In this document: positions 1 through 7,033 of the stretch, piece by piece
Position numbering within the stretch: position 1 is the stretch's first letter
How the letters are laid out: every line of letters starts with the position of its first letter
DNA from: Zymomonas sp.
GTDB taxonomy: Bacteria; Pseudomonadota; Alphaproteobacteria; Sphingomonadales; Sphingomonadaceae
NCBI RefSeq assembly: GCF_020216885.1
Contig: NZ_JAIWON010000117.1
Location: 1-14,116, forward strand
Direction: 5' to 3'
DNA: 14,116 nucleotides
Made by a program: the position numbers and the translations under genes
Notes under the pieces: generated by a model
The model's input: the letters and a program-made list of their open reading frames with translations, nothing else
The model's database searches: none
Told to the model about the DNA's origin: nothing

Positions 1-56
<56 letters not shown>

Positions 57-58
57 CA

Positions 59-88
59 CCGTTAGCCCTCAGCTAACGGCTTTTTTTT
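59..88 (+). terminator. Rho-independent terminator of the tRNA-fMet gene
   Basis: A perfect 8-bp stem, CCGTTAGC (59-66) with GCTAACGG (72-79), has a 5-base loop CCTCA and is followed by C and eight T (81-88). It begins 3 bases after the tRNA CCA end. Confidence 0.93.
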
Positions 89-97
89 GCCTAATTG

Positions 98-148
98 ACG
101 GTATCTCTTCCTGAATAGCCTCCCCAGATTTACCGTATCTCTCTTCCT
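98..148 (+). repeat. Imperfect short direct repeat
   Basis: ACGGTATCTCTTCCT at 98-112 recurs as ACCGTATCTCTCTTCCT at 132-148, with one substitution and a TC insertion. It lies between the tRNA terminator and the transposase remnant. I see no function; it may be debris from the insertion event. The rest of 149-317 shows no gene, RNA or clear motif. Confidence 0.35.
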
Positions 149-407
149 ATCCTAAGCTCAAATTATCTTTCTCCGCCTAGATAACCCGCCTCAAGGCTCC
201 TCTCTTGTGATGACAAAAAACACATAGCATAGCGGCGCATCATGCGACTTGCTTGGCGTGTATCTCCGCCTTCATGCTTAAGTCGGCGATCCTCTCAATA
301 AACACACTGATGATCTGATGGATGCGTCAGCTATCAGCACACCCTTATTCCCTCACTTCCGGCGCGCGAAGCCGCTCGTCTCGAGGTTAAGAATCTGTGC
401 CAGTCGG

Positions 408-963
408 CACGCTGACCGTCTTGTCAGGGACACTCTTCTTGAAATTCTCGTTGATCTTGGCCTGACGGATGACTGGCAACATAGAGTAGATAGCACAATC
501 ATTCGAGCTTATAGCTAAGTGGCTGGCGCAAAAGGGGGGCGTATAAGGAAGGCTTTACGAACAAAATCCACGCCCGTTCCGATGGTCAAGGACGCCCTCT
601 AGCTTTCATACCAACCGGTGGTGAAGTCTCTGATTATTCTAGTGCCGACAGCTTGATAGATATTCCAGTCACAACGCCTTGCCGTTTTCTCAGCAAAAAA
701 GGATATGATAGCGATAGGTTACGCGAAAAACGGCTTTTTCGAGGTATCCTTCCTATTATCCCGCCTCGCTCTAATCGAAAAGAGTACATCCCTTACGATC
801 TAAAGCATTACAAAGATCGTAATCATATCGAACGGATGTTCAATACGTTGAAGCCGTTCAGACGTATTGCCACACGCTATGACAAAACCAGAAAATCTTT
901 CCTCGCCTTCCTTCACATCACGGCTGTAAAATTATGGTTAGCTTTCTTTGTCAACAGAACCTA
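408..963 (+). pseudogene. Degenerate IS5-family (IS427-like) transposase remnant
   Basis: Two reading frames together give an IS427-type DDE transposase. The first (to 518) contains LVDLGLTDDWQ and DSTIIRA, the first catalytic Asp region, then meets an in-frame TAA at 516-518 just before VAGAKGG. A frameshift and loss of a few codons near 530-555 move the homology into the other frame, which continues with GFTNKIHARSDGQGRPL, IPPRSNRK, RNHIERMFNTLK and ends in FFVNRT at 961-963. The second catalytic Asp, normally in the motif ADKGYD, is Lys here (SKKGYD); the Glu of HIERMF is kept. The normal N-terminal third is not recognisable, and I could not identify terminal inverted repeats or a target duplication. 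The element is therefore inactive. The family call is strong; the exact borders are not. Confidence 0.85.
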
Positions 964-1099
964 GCTTTTGAGTTGTATAAGTTTAAATCTATTTTCCTTG
1001 CAGTCATTCTGTTGGCAGCAAACGGTATCCTGCTTCACCGACGGCATGCCACAGTCGGAATAGAATTGTTTTTCTGATCATTTTCTATTTTTTATCCTT

Positions 1100-1993
1100 T
1101 TAAGAAGCACAAAGTTGTCGGATATGTTCTCGAAGCCAGCGATGTACCGGATCATATTCTGAACGGGGATGCCACATCATTGAGATGGTTACTTCTTCTG
1201 TCTTAATAGGTAATTCAAAGGTGAACATGCCTTTCCTTGCCTTAAGGGTTTGTTTTTCCAAAACACTAGCAACCAGTTGCGCGGATTGAGCCACGGCTAA
1301 TGCGGCTGGAAAGCTAGTCACAACCGCTACCACTTGGCGATTGAGCCCAAGATTGTTTAAGGCTGTATCTATGGGGCCTCTTGAAAGACCTCGTCGAGAA
1401 ACATTGACATGTCGCGCTTTGGCATACGCCTCGGCAGAAATAACTTTTTTCTCATTGAATGGATGATCTGCACTGACCGCACCAACAAAGCGATCTCGTT
1501 GGATTGTTTGTATGCGGATCTCTGGCCCAGATTCCCCGAGAACGCCAATATCGAGATCAATTTGCCCCTCGCGCAGTGCATTAGGATTTTTTTCTGCTTT
1601 TATAACGAAATTTAGATGGATGCTTGGCGCTTGGCAGGCGATCGCCTTTATCAATTCGCCGGCATACTGAAAGACAAATCCTTCATTCGCACGAATATTG
1701 AAAATACGGTCAATATGTTTGAGATCGGGTTCCTGCGAAGTGATGCGTAGGGCTTCTGCTTTTTCAAGGATACCACGAAGGCTTTCGTGTAATTCGATAG
1801 CCCTTGGCGTTGGAACAAGTGATCTGCCTGCACGGACAAGGATAGGATCATCAAAGGTTTCACGAATACGGCGAAGCGTTCTACTCATCGCTGAGTCACT
1901 GAGGCCAAGCCGTTCAGCTGCCCGATGAACGCTATTTTCGCTTAATAGCATATCAAGGGCGGTCAAAAGATTGAGATTATATGTCGGAATCAT
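1100..1993 (-). CDS. LysR-type transcriptional regulator
   Basis: A 297-residue protein, the usual length for LysR regulators, which bind DNA as tetramers and respond to a small effector. Residues 5-62 form the winged helix-turn-helix: AAERLGLSDSAMSRTLRRIR is the helix pair, and the following DPILVRAGRSLVPTPRA is the wing typical of the NodD-like branch. Residues about 90-290 are the periplasmic-binding-like effector domain. It starts with ATG at 1993 and has no strong Shine-Dalgarno site. It is divergent from the MFS transporter at 2139 with 145 bp between, the classic arrangement in which a LysR protein controls the neighbouring gene and itself. The effector cannot be deduced from sequence. 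No clear terminator follows; it converges on the IS remnant. Confidence 0.92.
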   Translation of the reverse strand: MIPTYNLNLLTALDMLLSENSVHRAAERLGLSDSAMSRTLRRIRETFDDPILVRAGRSLVPTPRAIELHESLRGILEKAEALRITSQEPDLKHIDRIFNIRANEGFVFQYAGELIKAIACQAPSIHLNFVIKAEKNPNALREGQIDLDIGVLGESGPEIRIQTIQRDRFVGAVSADHPFNEKKVISAEAYAKARHVNVSRRGLSRGPIDTALNNLGLNRQVVAVVTSFPAALAVAQSAQLVASVLEKQTLKARKGMFTFELPIKTEEVTISMMWHPRSEYDPVHRWLREHIRQLCAS

Positions 1994-2065
1994 AGGATGG
2001 ATTTACGATATAGGGCGTTTGATGCAACTATAACTTCTGATGGCGGCGCTTCTCAGCATGGCTCC

Positions 2066-2083
2066 CTTCTCATATGATTGAAG
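2066..2083. promoter_or_regulatory. Candidate LysR operator in the divergent promoter region
   Basis: CTTC at 2066-2069 and GAAG at 2080-2083 flank a 10-bp core containing the palindrome TCATATGA. This is a dyad containing the T-N11-A pattern of LysR sites, about 55 bp before the MFS start and 75 bp from the LysR start. The sequence is seen; its function is inferred from position only. Confidence 0.35.
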
Positions 2084-2138
2084 GCATAGCGTTCCCTGAA
2101 GATAACGGACGCTTTCCTTTCATAGAAGACAATCATAG

Positions 2139-3353
2139 ATGAATCATCAGATTTTAAAGTCACCAGCTCCGCTATCGGCTGGCGCAATCATTTATTCTTT
2201 GCTGCCTTTCATTTTGATACTTTTTTTGGGGTATTTGACGATTGGGCTGCCGCTTGCTGTGCTGCCGCTTTATATGCATGATTATCTTGGCTTAAGCCCT
2301 GTGACGATAGGCTGGGTTATGGCGTCTCAATCGATGGCGACGCTATTGACGCGGCCATTATCGGGGGTGGTGACGGATGTCCGTGGATCTAAACCCGCTG
2401 TGTTTATGGGGCTATTGTTCTGTTCTTTGGCGGCTGTGACCTATGGTGGCTCAGTTTGGGTTAAAGAGATTCCCTCAATGGCGTTGATCTTATTATTTAT
2501 CGGTCGCGCTATTCTTGGTTTTGGCGAAAGTCTCCTGATTACTGGTATTTTGGCTTGGTGTATGGCTATTGTTGGCGCGCGGCATACAGGGCAGGCTATG
2601 GTTTGGGTCGGCATTGCGATGTTCAGTGCCATCGGTAGCGGTGCCCCTATGGGGGTCGTCTTGTTGAAATGGGGTGGTTTCGAAAGGATGGTTGTTATCG
2701 CGGCTATTTTACCGTTATTGGCCTGTTTCTCAGTTAAATTTATGAAGCCCATTCCGCCAGTGAGAGACGTACGCCTGAGCTTTTTTGCCGTTGTTGGTGA
2801 AATTTGGTCTTATGGTTCTAGTCTTGCTTTAAGCACCATAGGGTTCGGGGCGATGTTTGCTTTTCTTGGTCTGGATTATGCTGCTCATCATTGGACTTCG
2901 GCCTCTTTTGGTCTTACGGCATTTGGTCTGTCATACGTTGCCGTAAGGTTGGTTTTTGGCGGATTACCTGATCGACTGGGTGGCTTACGCGTTGCCCGTG
3001 TGACTATTCCTCTTCAGATAATGGGGCTAATTCTTTTATGGCTTGCTTCATCCTCATGGGTGGCATTTATTGGATGTGCTGTCTTGGGAGGTGGTTACTC
3101 TTTGACCTTTCCTGCCTTGGGTGTTGAAGCCGTCCGCTCAATCCCTCCTCAAAACCGTGGAGCTGCCATGGGCGCTTATGTCGCTTTTGTTGATATCGGC
3201 TTGGGATTGGCTGGGCCCTCTGCTGGTCTTGTCGCTAGTAACTTTGGATATCCTTCAGTCTTTTTTATGGGTGCTTGCGCCTCTTTCTTGGCGATGATTT
3301 TTATTTTTGGTCTCTCTCAAAAACAACAAAATATAGAGGATGTTCAGCCATAA
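2139..3353 (+). CDS. MFS transporter, YhhS-like 12-TM exporter
   Basis: A 404-residue, highly hydrophobic inner-membrane protein with about 12 transmembrane segments, the size of a drug/sugar-efflux MFS antiporter. It resembles E. coli YhhS along its whole length: YLTIGLPLAVLPLY at residues 32-45 in TM1, a loop-2 motif-A variant GVVTDVRGSKP at 76-86, RAILGFGESLLITG in TM4, a second-half loop PDRLGG, and the conserved stretches FPALGVEAV and DIGLGLAGP. Members are proton-driven exporters of small molecules; the substrate is unknown. It starts at ATG 2139 (MNHQ); the ribosome site is weak (GAAG about 14 bases upstream). It is probably regulated by the divergent LysR gene. A weak hairpin follows the stop. 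Confidence 0.9.
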   Translation: MNHQILKSPAPLSAGAIIYSLLPFILILFLGYLTIGLPLAVLPLYMHDYLGLSPVTIGWVMASQSMATLLTRPLSGVVTDVRGSKPAVFMGLLFCSLAAVTYGGSVWVKEIPSMALILLFIGRAILGFGESLLITGILAWCMAIVGARHTGQAMVWVGIAMFSAIGSGAPMGVVLLKWGGFERMVVIAAILPLLACFSVKFMKPIPPVRDVRLSFFAVVGEIWSYGSSLALSTIGFGAMFAFLGLDYAAHHWTSASFGLTAFGLSYVAVRLVFGGLPDRLGGLRVARVTIPLQIMGLILLWLASSSWVAFIGCAVLGGGYSLTFPALGVEAVRSIPPQNRGAAMGAYVAFVDIGLGLAGPSAGLVASNFGYPSVFFMGACASFLAMIFIFGLSQKQQNIEDVQP

Positions 3354-3376
3354 CCGATTTTGGTGACGGCTATTTT
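3346..3376 (+). terminator. Weak possible terminator after the MFS gene
   Basis: AGCCATAACC (3346-3355) can pair with GGTGACGGCT (3362-3371) at 8 of 10 positions, with a short loop, followed by ATTTT. The stem overlaps the stop codon. The U-tract is poor, so termination may be inefficient. Confidence 0.3.
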
Positions 3377-3385
3377 GATATGATT

Positions 3386-3433
3386 AGGCTGGCGTGAAGC
3401 GTGTTCCAATCAAGACATAGTGTCACGCAGCCT
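3386..3433 (+). repeat. Long stem-loop in the MFS-flavodoxin gap
   Basis: AGGCTGGCGTGA (3386-3397) pairs with TCACGCAGCCT (3423-3433): 11 bp with a single bulged G, around a 25-base loop. It is GC-rich in an otherwise AT-rich gap and is not followed by a T-run, so it is not an ordinary terminator. Possibilities are an mRNA 3'-end stabiliser for the MFS transcript, a copy of a dispersed repeat, or part of an unrecognised small RNA. Confidence 0.5.
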
Positions 3434-3497
3434 GTCGGATCGCATTGACTGTCCGCTATAGGTTACAATCAGGAAATTTATTTTTTATAAATTTATT

Positions 3498-3516
3498 GAT
3501 ATTGATAATCATTTAA
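3498..3516 (+). promoter_or_regulatory. Fur-box-like operator upstream of the flavodoxin
   Basis: The 19 bases GATATTGATAATCATTTAA match the classical Fur box GATAATGATAATCATTATC at 15 of 19 positions, with the central 11 bases TGATAATCATT identical. The site starts 87 bp before the flavodoxin ATG and overlaps a possible -35 (TTGATA, 3502-3507), with a poor -10 (TTTAAA, 3525-3530) 17 bp further on. Fur with Fe(II) bound at such a position represses transcription, so expression under iron starvation is expected. The match is seen; binding is inferred. Confidence 0.72.
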
Positions 3517-3584
3517 ATTATTCTTTTAAAGATAGACTTTGGCTTCTTTGCGTCAATTTCGATCATTATGGGATAATATTTACT

Positions 3585-4067
3585 ATGAGTATCAATATCA
3601 TTTTTGGTTCTGACAGCGGATGCACGAAGAAAATAGCTTTGGATATGGCAAAGAGAATAGATGGCCGAGCTGTCAATATTCTGAAAGCCGAGCCGTCTGA
3701 TTTTACTGATTGTTCTCTTTTGATATTGGGTTGTCCGACTTATGGGGATGGCGAATTACAAATTGACTGGGAGGATAATCTAGCCCTTTTGCAAGAAGCC
3801 AATCTTGAAAATAAAACGGTCGCTATATTTGGAACCGGCGATCAGGATATTTATCCGGATTCTTTCGTCGATGCGATTGGCATTCTGTATGATATTGTCA
3901 TCGAGCGGGGCGCAAAGGTGATTGGTTTTACCGATACTGCCGGATATCAGTTTACAAGATCATCGGCTGTGCGGGATGACCATTTTGTCGGTTTAGCTTT
4001 GGATGAAGATAATCAGCCTTTTGAAACTGACGATCGTATTGCCGCTTGGTTGAAGCAAATCTTATGA
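3585..4067 (+). CDS. fldA: Flavodoxin, long-chain type
   Basis: A 160-residue cytosolic FMN protein that carries electrons at low potential and replaces ferredoxin when iron is short. The phosphate-binding loop is GSDSGCTKKIA at residues 8-18, a variant of the usual GTDTGNTxKIA. The first isoalloxazine loop is PTYGDGELQ at 51-59, with Tyr where many homologues have Trp. The second FMN loop is GTGDQDIYPDSFVDA at 83-97. The extra stretch around 118-140 marks the long-chain class. It starts with ATG at 3585; the ribosome site is weak. Its TGA overlaps the ATG of the next gene (ATGA), so the two are co-transcribed and probably translationally coupled. The Fur-like box upstream indicates an iron-stress flavodoxin. 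A role in nitrogen fixation or pyruvate metabolism is possible but not shown here. Confidence 0.93.
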   Translation: MSINIIFGSDSGCTKKIALDMAKRIDGRAVNILKAEPSDFTDCSLLILGCPTYGDGELQIDWEDNLALLQEANLENKTVAIFGTGDQDIYPDSFVDAIGILYDIVIERGAKVIGFTDTAGYQFTRSSAVRDDHFVGLALDEDNQPFETDDRIAAWLKQIL

Positions 4068-4426
4068 CAAGGCCGCCTGTTATATCCTATTTTAGCCAAT
4101 ATCTTTATGAATACCATAAAGGGGTTAGGCTGCTTTTTCTGCTGACGATGACGCCTCATGAAGCGATGGCAGTTCAAAAAAGACTAGAAAAAGAGTCTGT
4201 TGACCATTTTCTTCAGAAGGTCAGTCTGACCAAGGTTAATGTCTTTTTTGGACGGTCAGCCTGTATTGAGACAATCCGCCATATTGTCACCCGTCCACTG
4301 GTTGATTTAACGCCTGAGCAGGATTTTATCCTTGGCAGTTTGCTGGGTTATGACCGGATTCAGCAATGTGAGCGCTATCTAAAACAAGCAAAACAGATAT
4401 CCGATAGGTTAGAATCTGTCCATTAA
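4064..4426 (+). CDS. DUF2023-like small protein coupled to flavodoxin
   Basis: A 120-residue protein starting at ATG 4064, which overlaps the flavodoxin stop as ATGA. A TTG 18 bases upstream in the same frame is also possible, but would overlap flavodoxin by 22 bp. I recognise the pattern of the DUF2023 family: LYEYHKGVR at residues 14-22, the central NVFFG at 59-63, Cys67, and a C-terminal block with EQDFILGSLLGYD (85-97) followed by QQCERY (100-105). No signal peptide or membrane segment is visible, so it should be cytosolic. As I recall, the family is often found beside flavodoxin genes, but its function is unknown; a flavodoxin partner or maturation factor is a reasonable guess. The conserved Cys67 and Cys102 might bind metal or be redox-active, which is speculation. 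Confidence 0.8.
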   Translation: MTRPPVISYFSQYLYEYHKGVRLLFLLTMTPHEAMAVQKRLEKESVDHFLQKVSLTKVNVFFGRSACIETIRHIVTRPLVDLTPEQDFILGSLLGYDRIQQCERYLKQAKQISDRLESVH

Positions 4427-4427
4427 A

Positions 4428-4452
4428 GGCCATTTTTTAAGTGGTCTTCGTA
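4428..4452 (+). terminator. Weak hairpin between convergent genes
   Basis: After the DUF2023 gene, AAGGCCA can pair with TGGTCTT (7 bp, one G:T) around a T-rich loop. The T-run is in the loop, not after the stem, so this is a weak terminator candidate. The gap to 4538 also holds the palindrome ATGATAAATATCAT (4462-4475). Confidence 0.25.
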
Positions 4453-4538
4453 AAATTGGTGATGATAAATATCATTATGGCCATTGGGAGAATAGACCTA
4501 TCAGCAATAGCTTCCGATAAGATGAAATTTCGCTTGGT

Positions 4539-6290
4539 TTAAAAGCGGAAAACGAAATTCGACTGGTAATAGGTGCCACTTTTGGCACCCGCCTCATGAA
4601 GAGCATGGGAGGTTACAAATCGGGACACATATTGCGTCCATGAGAGATGCGTGTTGATCTGCCATGTCAACGCTGCTTGCGGGGCGGTGCCGATGAATTT
4701 TCCGTCAAAGTCGCGGGCAAAGCTGTATAGACCAGATGATTTATAAATCGGATCATGGGTATTTTCTCGCCAAAAAAGAGGCAGTTTGAGCTGGAGACTG
4801 ACAGATTTTTGGGGTGTTAGTCGGACAAGCGGTGCCACGCTAATAAGGTTGGAGGGCGCAATATAGGTTGTTGTGTCGAGATAATTGGTTTGGGGATTAA
4901 AGGGCGATATATAGCCGCCGATATTACCTGATGTTTTTGAGGCGTTCCCGCCAGAGTAAACATCGCTTTGGATACCGGCAAAAAGCCGCAGCGGATTTTT
5001 AGGAAAGCGATAGCCGACAATCGAATTGATTGCATAGGCGCTGACATTGCGGCTGTGATCAGTTCCGGCATAGCGGAAAGAACCTCCTTGCCAGATAGCG
5101 CCTAAGGAAAATTCGATTGAACCGGCTGCTCCATGCCAGCGAATACCAAAATTGTTGCGGATATCGGTGCCTTGACTGCTTTTGTTATTCGGGGCAGAAA
5201 TTGCTCCTAATTTACCTGTCAGCCGATAACCGATATAAAAGGCATCCAGAAAAGAATAGCCAAAAAAAAAAAAAAAGGAAAAATCCGGCGGCGCCCATGT
5301 GCTGTTGAAACCGTAAAGGCGGGTGTCATAATCTTGGTTATCGTGAAAAATCGCCTGTTTATCGGTATTGGTGCCGACAAAATACCAGCCATCCACCCTT
5401 ATTCGTGACCATAGCGCATAGCTCCGAAAACCGTTCCACGATAAAGGCACATTGGGCGTTTCCCGATTGTAAAGCATATAGGAAGGCGCATCGAGGAATT
5501 GTTGCCGTCCGATAATGATACCGCTTTTGGCACCAAGAACAGTCCCTTTCACTTCTACAAAGGCTTGCTGCAAATCGAGCGTTTTTTTGTAGGTTGCGTT
5601 ATAGCCATACACATTCCATCCGGCGGCATCCGCATTCACGATCTGGGCAAAAAATCGTAGATGTGAGCCGACATGCAAATCTGCCCCATAAAGATTACGG
5701 ATACCAAAACGACCGGAATTGTTGATTTTTTGAGTGCCTAATTGGGGCTTTGTTTCGAACCAGTTTCTGAAACGGGTTTCGCCTGAAAAGCTGATCCATA
5801 AAGAGCCGTTTTTATTTAAAGGCACATATTTTAGAAAATCAAACGGGTCTTTTCTGTTTTTGGGATCTCGAAGATCACTCCAATCTTCTGCCCATGCAGC
5901 CACACCATAACGCCCAACGGGCCCAAATCCGGCGGCTTCACCATTTCCCCGATTGAAAACACCCCAATTATATTGATGGCCGATATGGCGGTTGACGGCT
6001 TGGGGAACGTAATAAGGCTGTCCGACGGGGTTTGCATGAGGAAAATTTTCAATCGGCGGCAGGCTAGGAAGCGGTGCTGACATATCCGTTTTTTTGTCAG
6101 CGATCGGCGTGGTACTTGCCAATGATTTGTCGATATCCTGTTTTTCTCCCTTAATAGCGGTAGTATCGGCCTGTGCCGCTTGGTTCAGGAAAAGAGGTAA
6201 GACAGGCAAGATCAACAACGGAAGAAGAACACGATAATGCGGGTGGAATCCCTTATCATTCCTAGCAATATCCGGTTGAAATTTAGACAA
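4539..6290 (-). CDS. Alginate-export-family outer-membrane beta-barrel protein
   Basis: A 583-residue secreted protein. The start is TTG at 6290, preceded by GAGGAA 7-8 bases upstream. Residues 20-41 form a signal peptide ending in AQA, with cleavage likely at 41/42. A Pro/Ser/Asp-rich linker follows to about residue 95. The barrel domain carries the family signature EDWSDLRDP (135-143), then DPFDFLKYVPL and LWISFSGETRFR, and the chain ends in aromatic FVFRF, the C-terminal signal for the BAM machinery. AlgE-like porins of this family (PF13372) move anionic polysaccharides or other solutes; here the substrate is unknown and no polysaccharide genes are adjacent. Residues 339-343 are five Phe encoded by an unbroken 15-T run, which could slip. 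Homology continues in frame on both sides, so this copy reads as intact. It has its own promoter and converges on DUF2023. Confidence 0.85.
   Translation of the reverse strand: MSKFQPDIARNDKGFHPHYRVLLPLLILPVLPLFLNQAAQADTTAIKGEKQDIDKSLASTTPIADKKTDMSAPLPSLPPIENFPHANPVGQPYYVPQAVNRHIGHQYNWGVFNRGNGEAAGFGPVGRYGVAAWAEDWSDLRDPKNRKDPFDFLKYVPLNKNGSLWISFSGETRFRNWFETKPQLGTQKINNSGRFGIRNLYGADLHVGSHLRFFAQIVNADAAGWNVYGYNATYKKTLDLQQAFVEVKGTVLGAKSGIIIGRQQFLDAPSYMLYNRETPNVPLSWNGFRSYALWSRIRVDGWYFVGTNTDKQAIFHDNQDYDTRLYGFNSTWAPPDFSFFFFFGYSFLDAFYIGYRLTGKLGAISAPNNKSSQGTDIRNNFGIRWHGAAGSIEFSLGAIWQGGSFRYAGTDHSRNVSAYAINSIVGYRFPKNPLRLFAGIQSDVYSGGNASKTSGNIGGYISPFNPQTNYLDTTTYIAPSNLISVAPLVRLTPQKSVSLQLKLPLFWRENTHDPIYKSSGLYSFARDFDGKFIGTAPQAALTWQINTHLSWTQYVSRFVTSHALHEAGAKSGTYYQSNFVFRF
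5262..5276 (-). repeat. Homopolymer of 15 A (15 T in the coding strand)
   Basis: A run of 15 A on the plus strand lies inside the porin gene and is read as TTT codons 339-343 (five Phe). It is by far the longest homopolymer inside a gene in this window. Runs of this length are prone to replication slippage; a change not divisible by three would truncate the barrel shortly after residue 343. Confidence 0.95.
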
Positions 6291-6347
6291 AAATTATTCC
6301 TCTGATTACCGAAAACATCCCGCTTTTGAGGGTAATTCAGAGAGTAA

Positions 6348-6377
6348 ATTATAAAATTTCTGTAGGCCGTTATACAA
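6348..6377 (-). promoter_or_regulatory. Sigma70-type promoter of the porin gene
   Basis: On the minus strand TTGTAT (-35, 6377-6372) and TATAAT (-10, 6353-6348) are separated by 18 bp, about 57 bases before the TTG start at 6290. The -10 is a perfect consensus. Confidence 0.6.
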
Positions 6378-6603
6378 AGTAATTATTAGCTTGGATAAAG
6401 ATAAAGTATTATAGCTATGATCAGGAATAGAGCTATCATTTGGACTGTTTGTTGGTGATAGTAGTATTTTTATTCTTTTTTAAGAAATATTATTATTCAT
6501 AAAATCTGGTCTTTTTTGCAGAGATAAGCCTGCTACAGGATAATAAGAATTAAGGCATTATTCTTTTATTCTAGCCGAGATCAAAAGGCCTTAAAGAAGC
6601 CGC

Positions 6604-6780
6604 ATGAAAAGAAAATCCACCGAAAAAATAAAATATTTTCTGTCAGGCAGCGGCTTGTCTTTATTTCTTCACCTTAATTTTTCAGGATTGAAAATTCATC
6701 CAATATCCAATCTAGCTTTGTCTTTTCTCGAAAATCTTCTGAATAAAGATAATAGTTCTTCTATGATGTCTCCCAGATAA
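6604..6780 (+). CDS. Possible small ORF, 58 aa, unknown
   Basis: ATG at 6604 opens 58 codons to TAA at 6778-6780. An AAAGAAG sequence ends about 4 bases upstream and could act as a ribosome site. The product begins MKRKSTEKIKYF, is basic at the N-terminus, has a modest hydrophobic middle (LSLFLHL) and a Ser/Met-rich end. I recognise no family. It lies in a long AT-rich gap where chance ORFs of this size are uncommon but not rare. It may be a real small protein, a leader or noise. Confidence 0.2.
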   Translation: MKRKSTEKIKYFLSGSGLSLFLHLNFSGLKIHPISNLALSFLENLLNKDNSSSMMSPR

Positions 6781-7033
6781 GGCTATCCTTGCGTATCGTT
6801 AAAAAGAGATCATCATTCTAAAAGATCTTAGGCGCTTTTTCGGATTAAGGGGGGCAGCCCGATTGACAGAATATCATTTTAAGACAGAATTTCGCTCTGA
6901 TAATTTTTGAAATAAATTTATGCTTAAAATATATTGTTGTTTCTCATTTTAATGGTATTGTTAATATTATATTCTGTTTCGATTGGTGAAATAGTTATTT
7001 GATGCCCAAAAATCGAGCTATCGGGGAATAACA

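Larger units (their letters stand above)
6291..7033. other. Long AT-rich intergenic region
   Basis: This 743-bp gap separates the divergent porin and ABC-importer genes. It holds the porin promoter (6348-6377), an inverted repeat ATAGCT/AGCTAT near 6411-6436, a possible 58-codon ORF (6604-6780), the palindrome AAGGCCTT near 6585, and AT-rich sequence just before 7034 that must contain the importer promoter. I could not settle a convincing -35/-10 pair or a Fur box there. No tRNA, riboswitch or sizeable ORF is visible. Confidence 0.6.

Noticed and set aside
2441..2752. Minus-strand open frame of 103 codons
   Set aside because: It is antisense to the MFS gene, with no ribosome site or recognised domain.
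4462..4475. Palindrome ATGATAAATATCAT resembling a Fur site
   Set aside because: It has the two half-sites at a spacing longer than the Fur consensus and lies between two convergent gene ends with no start nearby, so an operator role is unlikely.
6390..6412. GATAAAGATAAAGTATTAT upstream of the porin promoter as a Fur box
   Set aside because: Only about 11 of 19 positions match; in AT-rich DNA this is not convincing.
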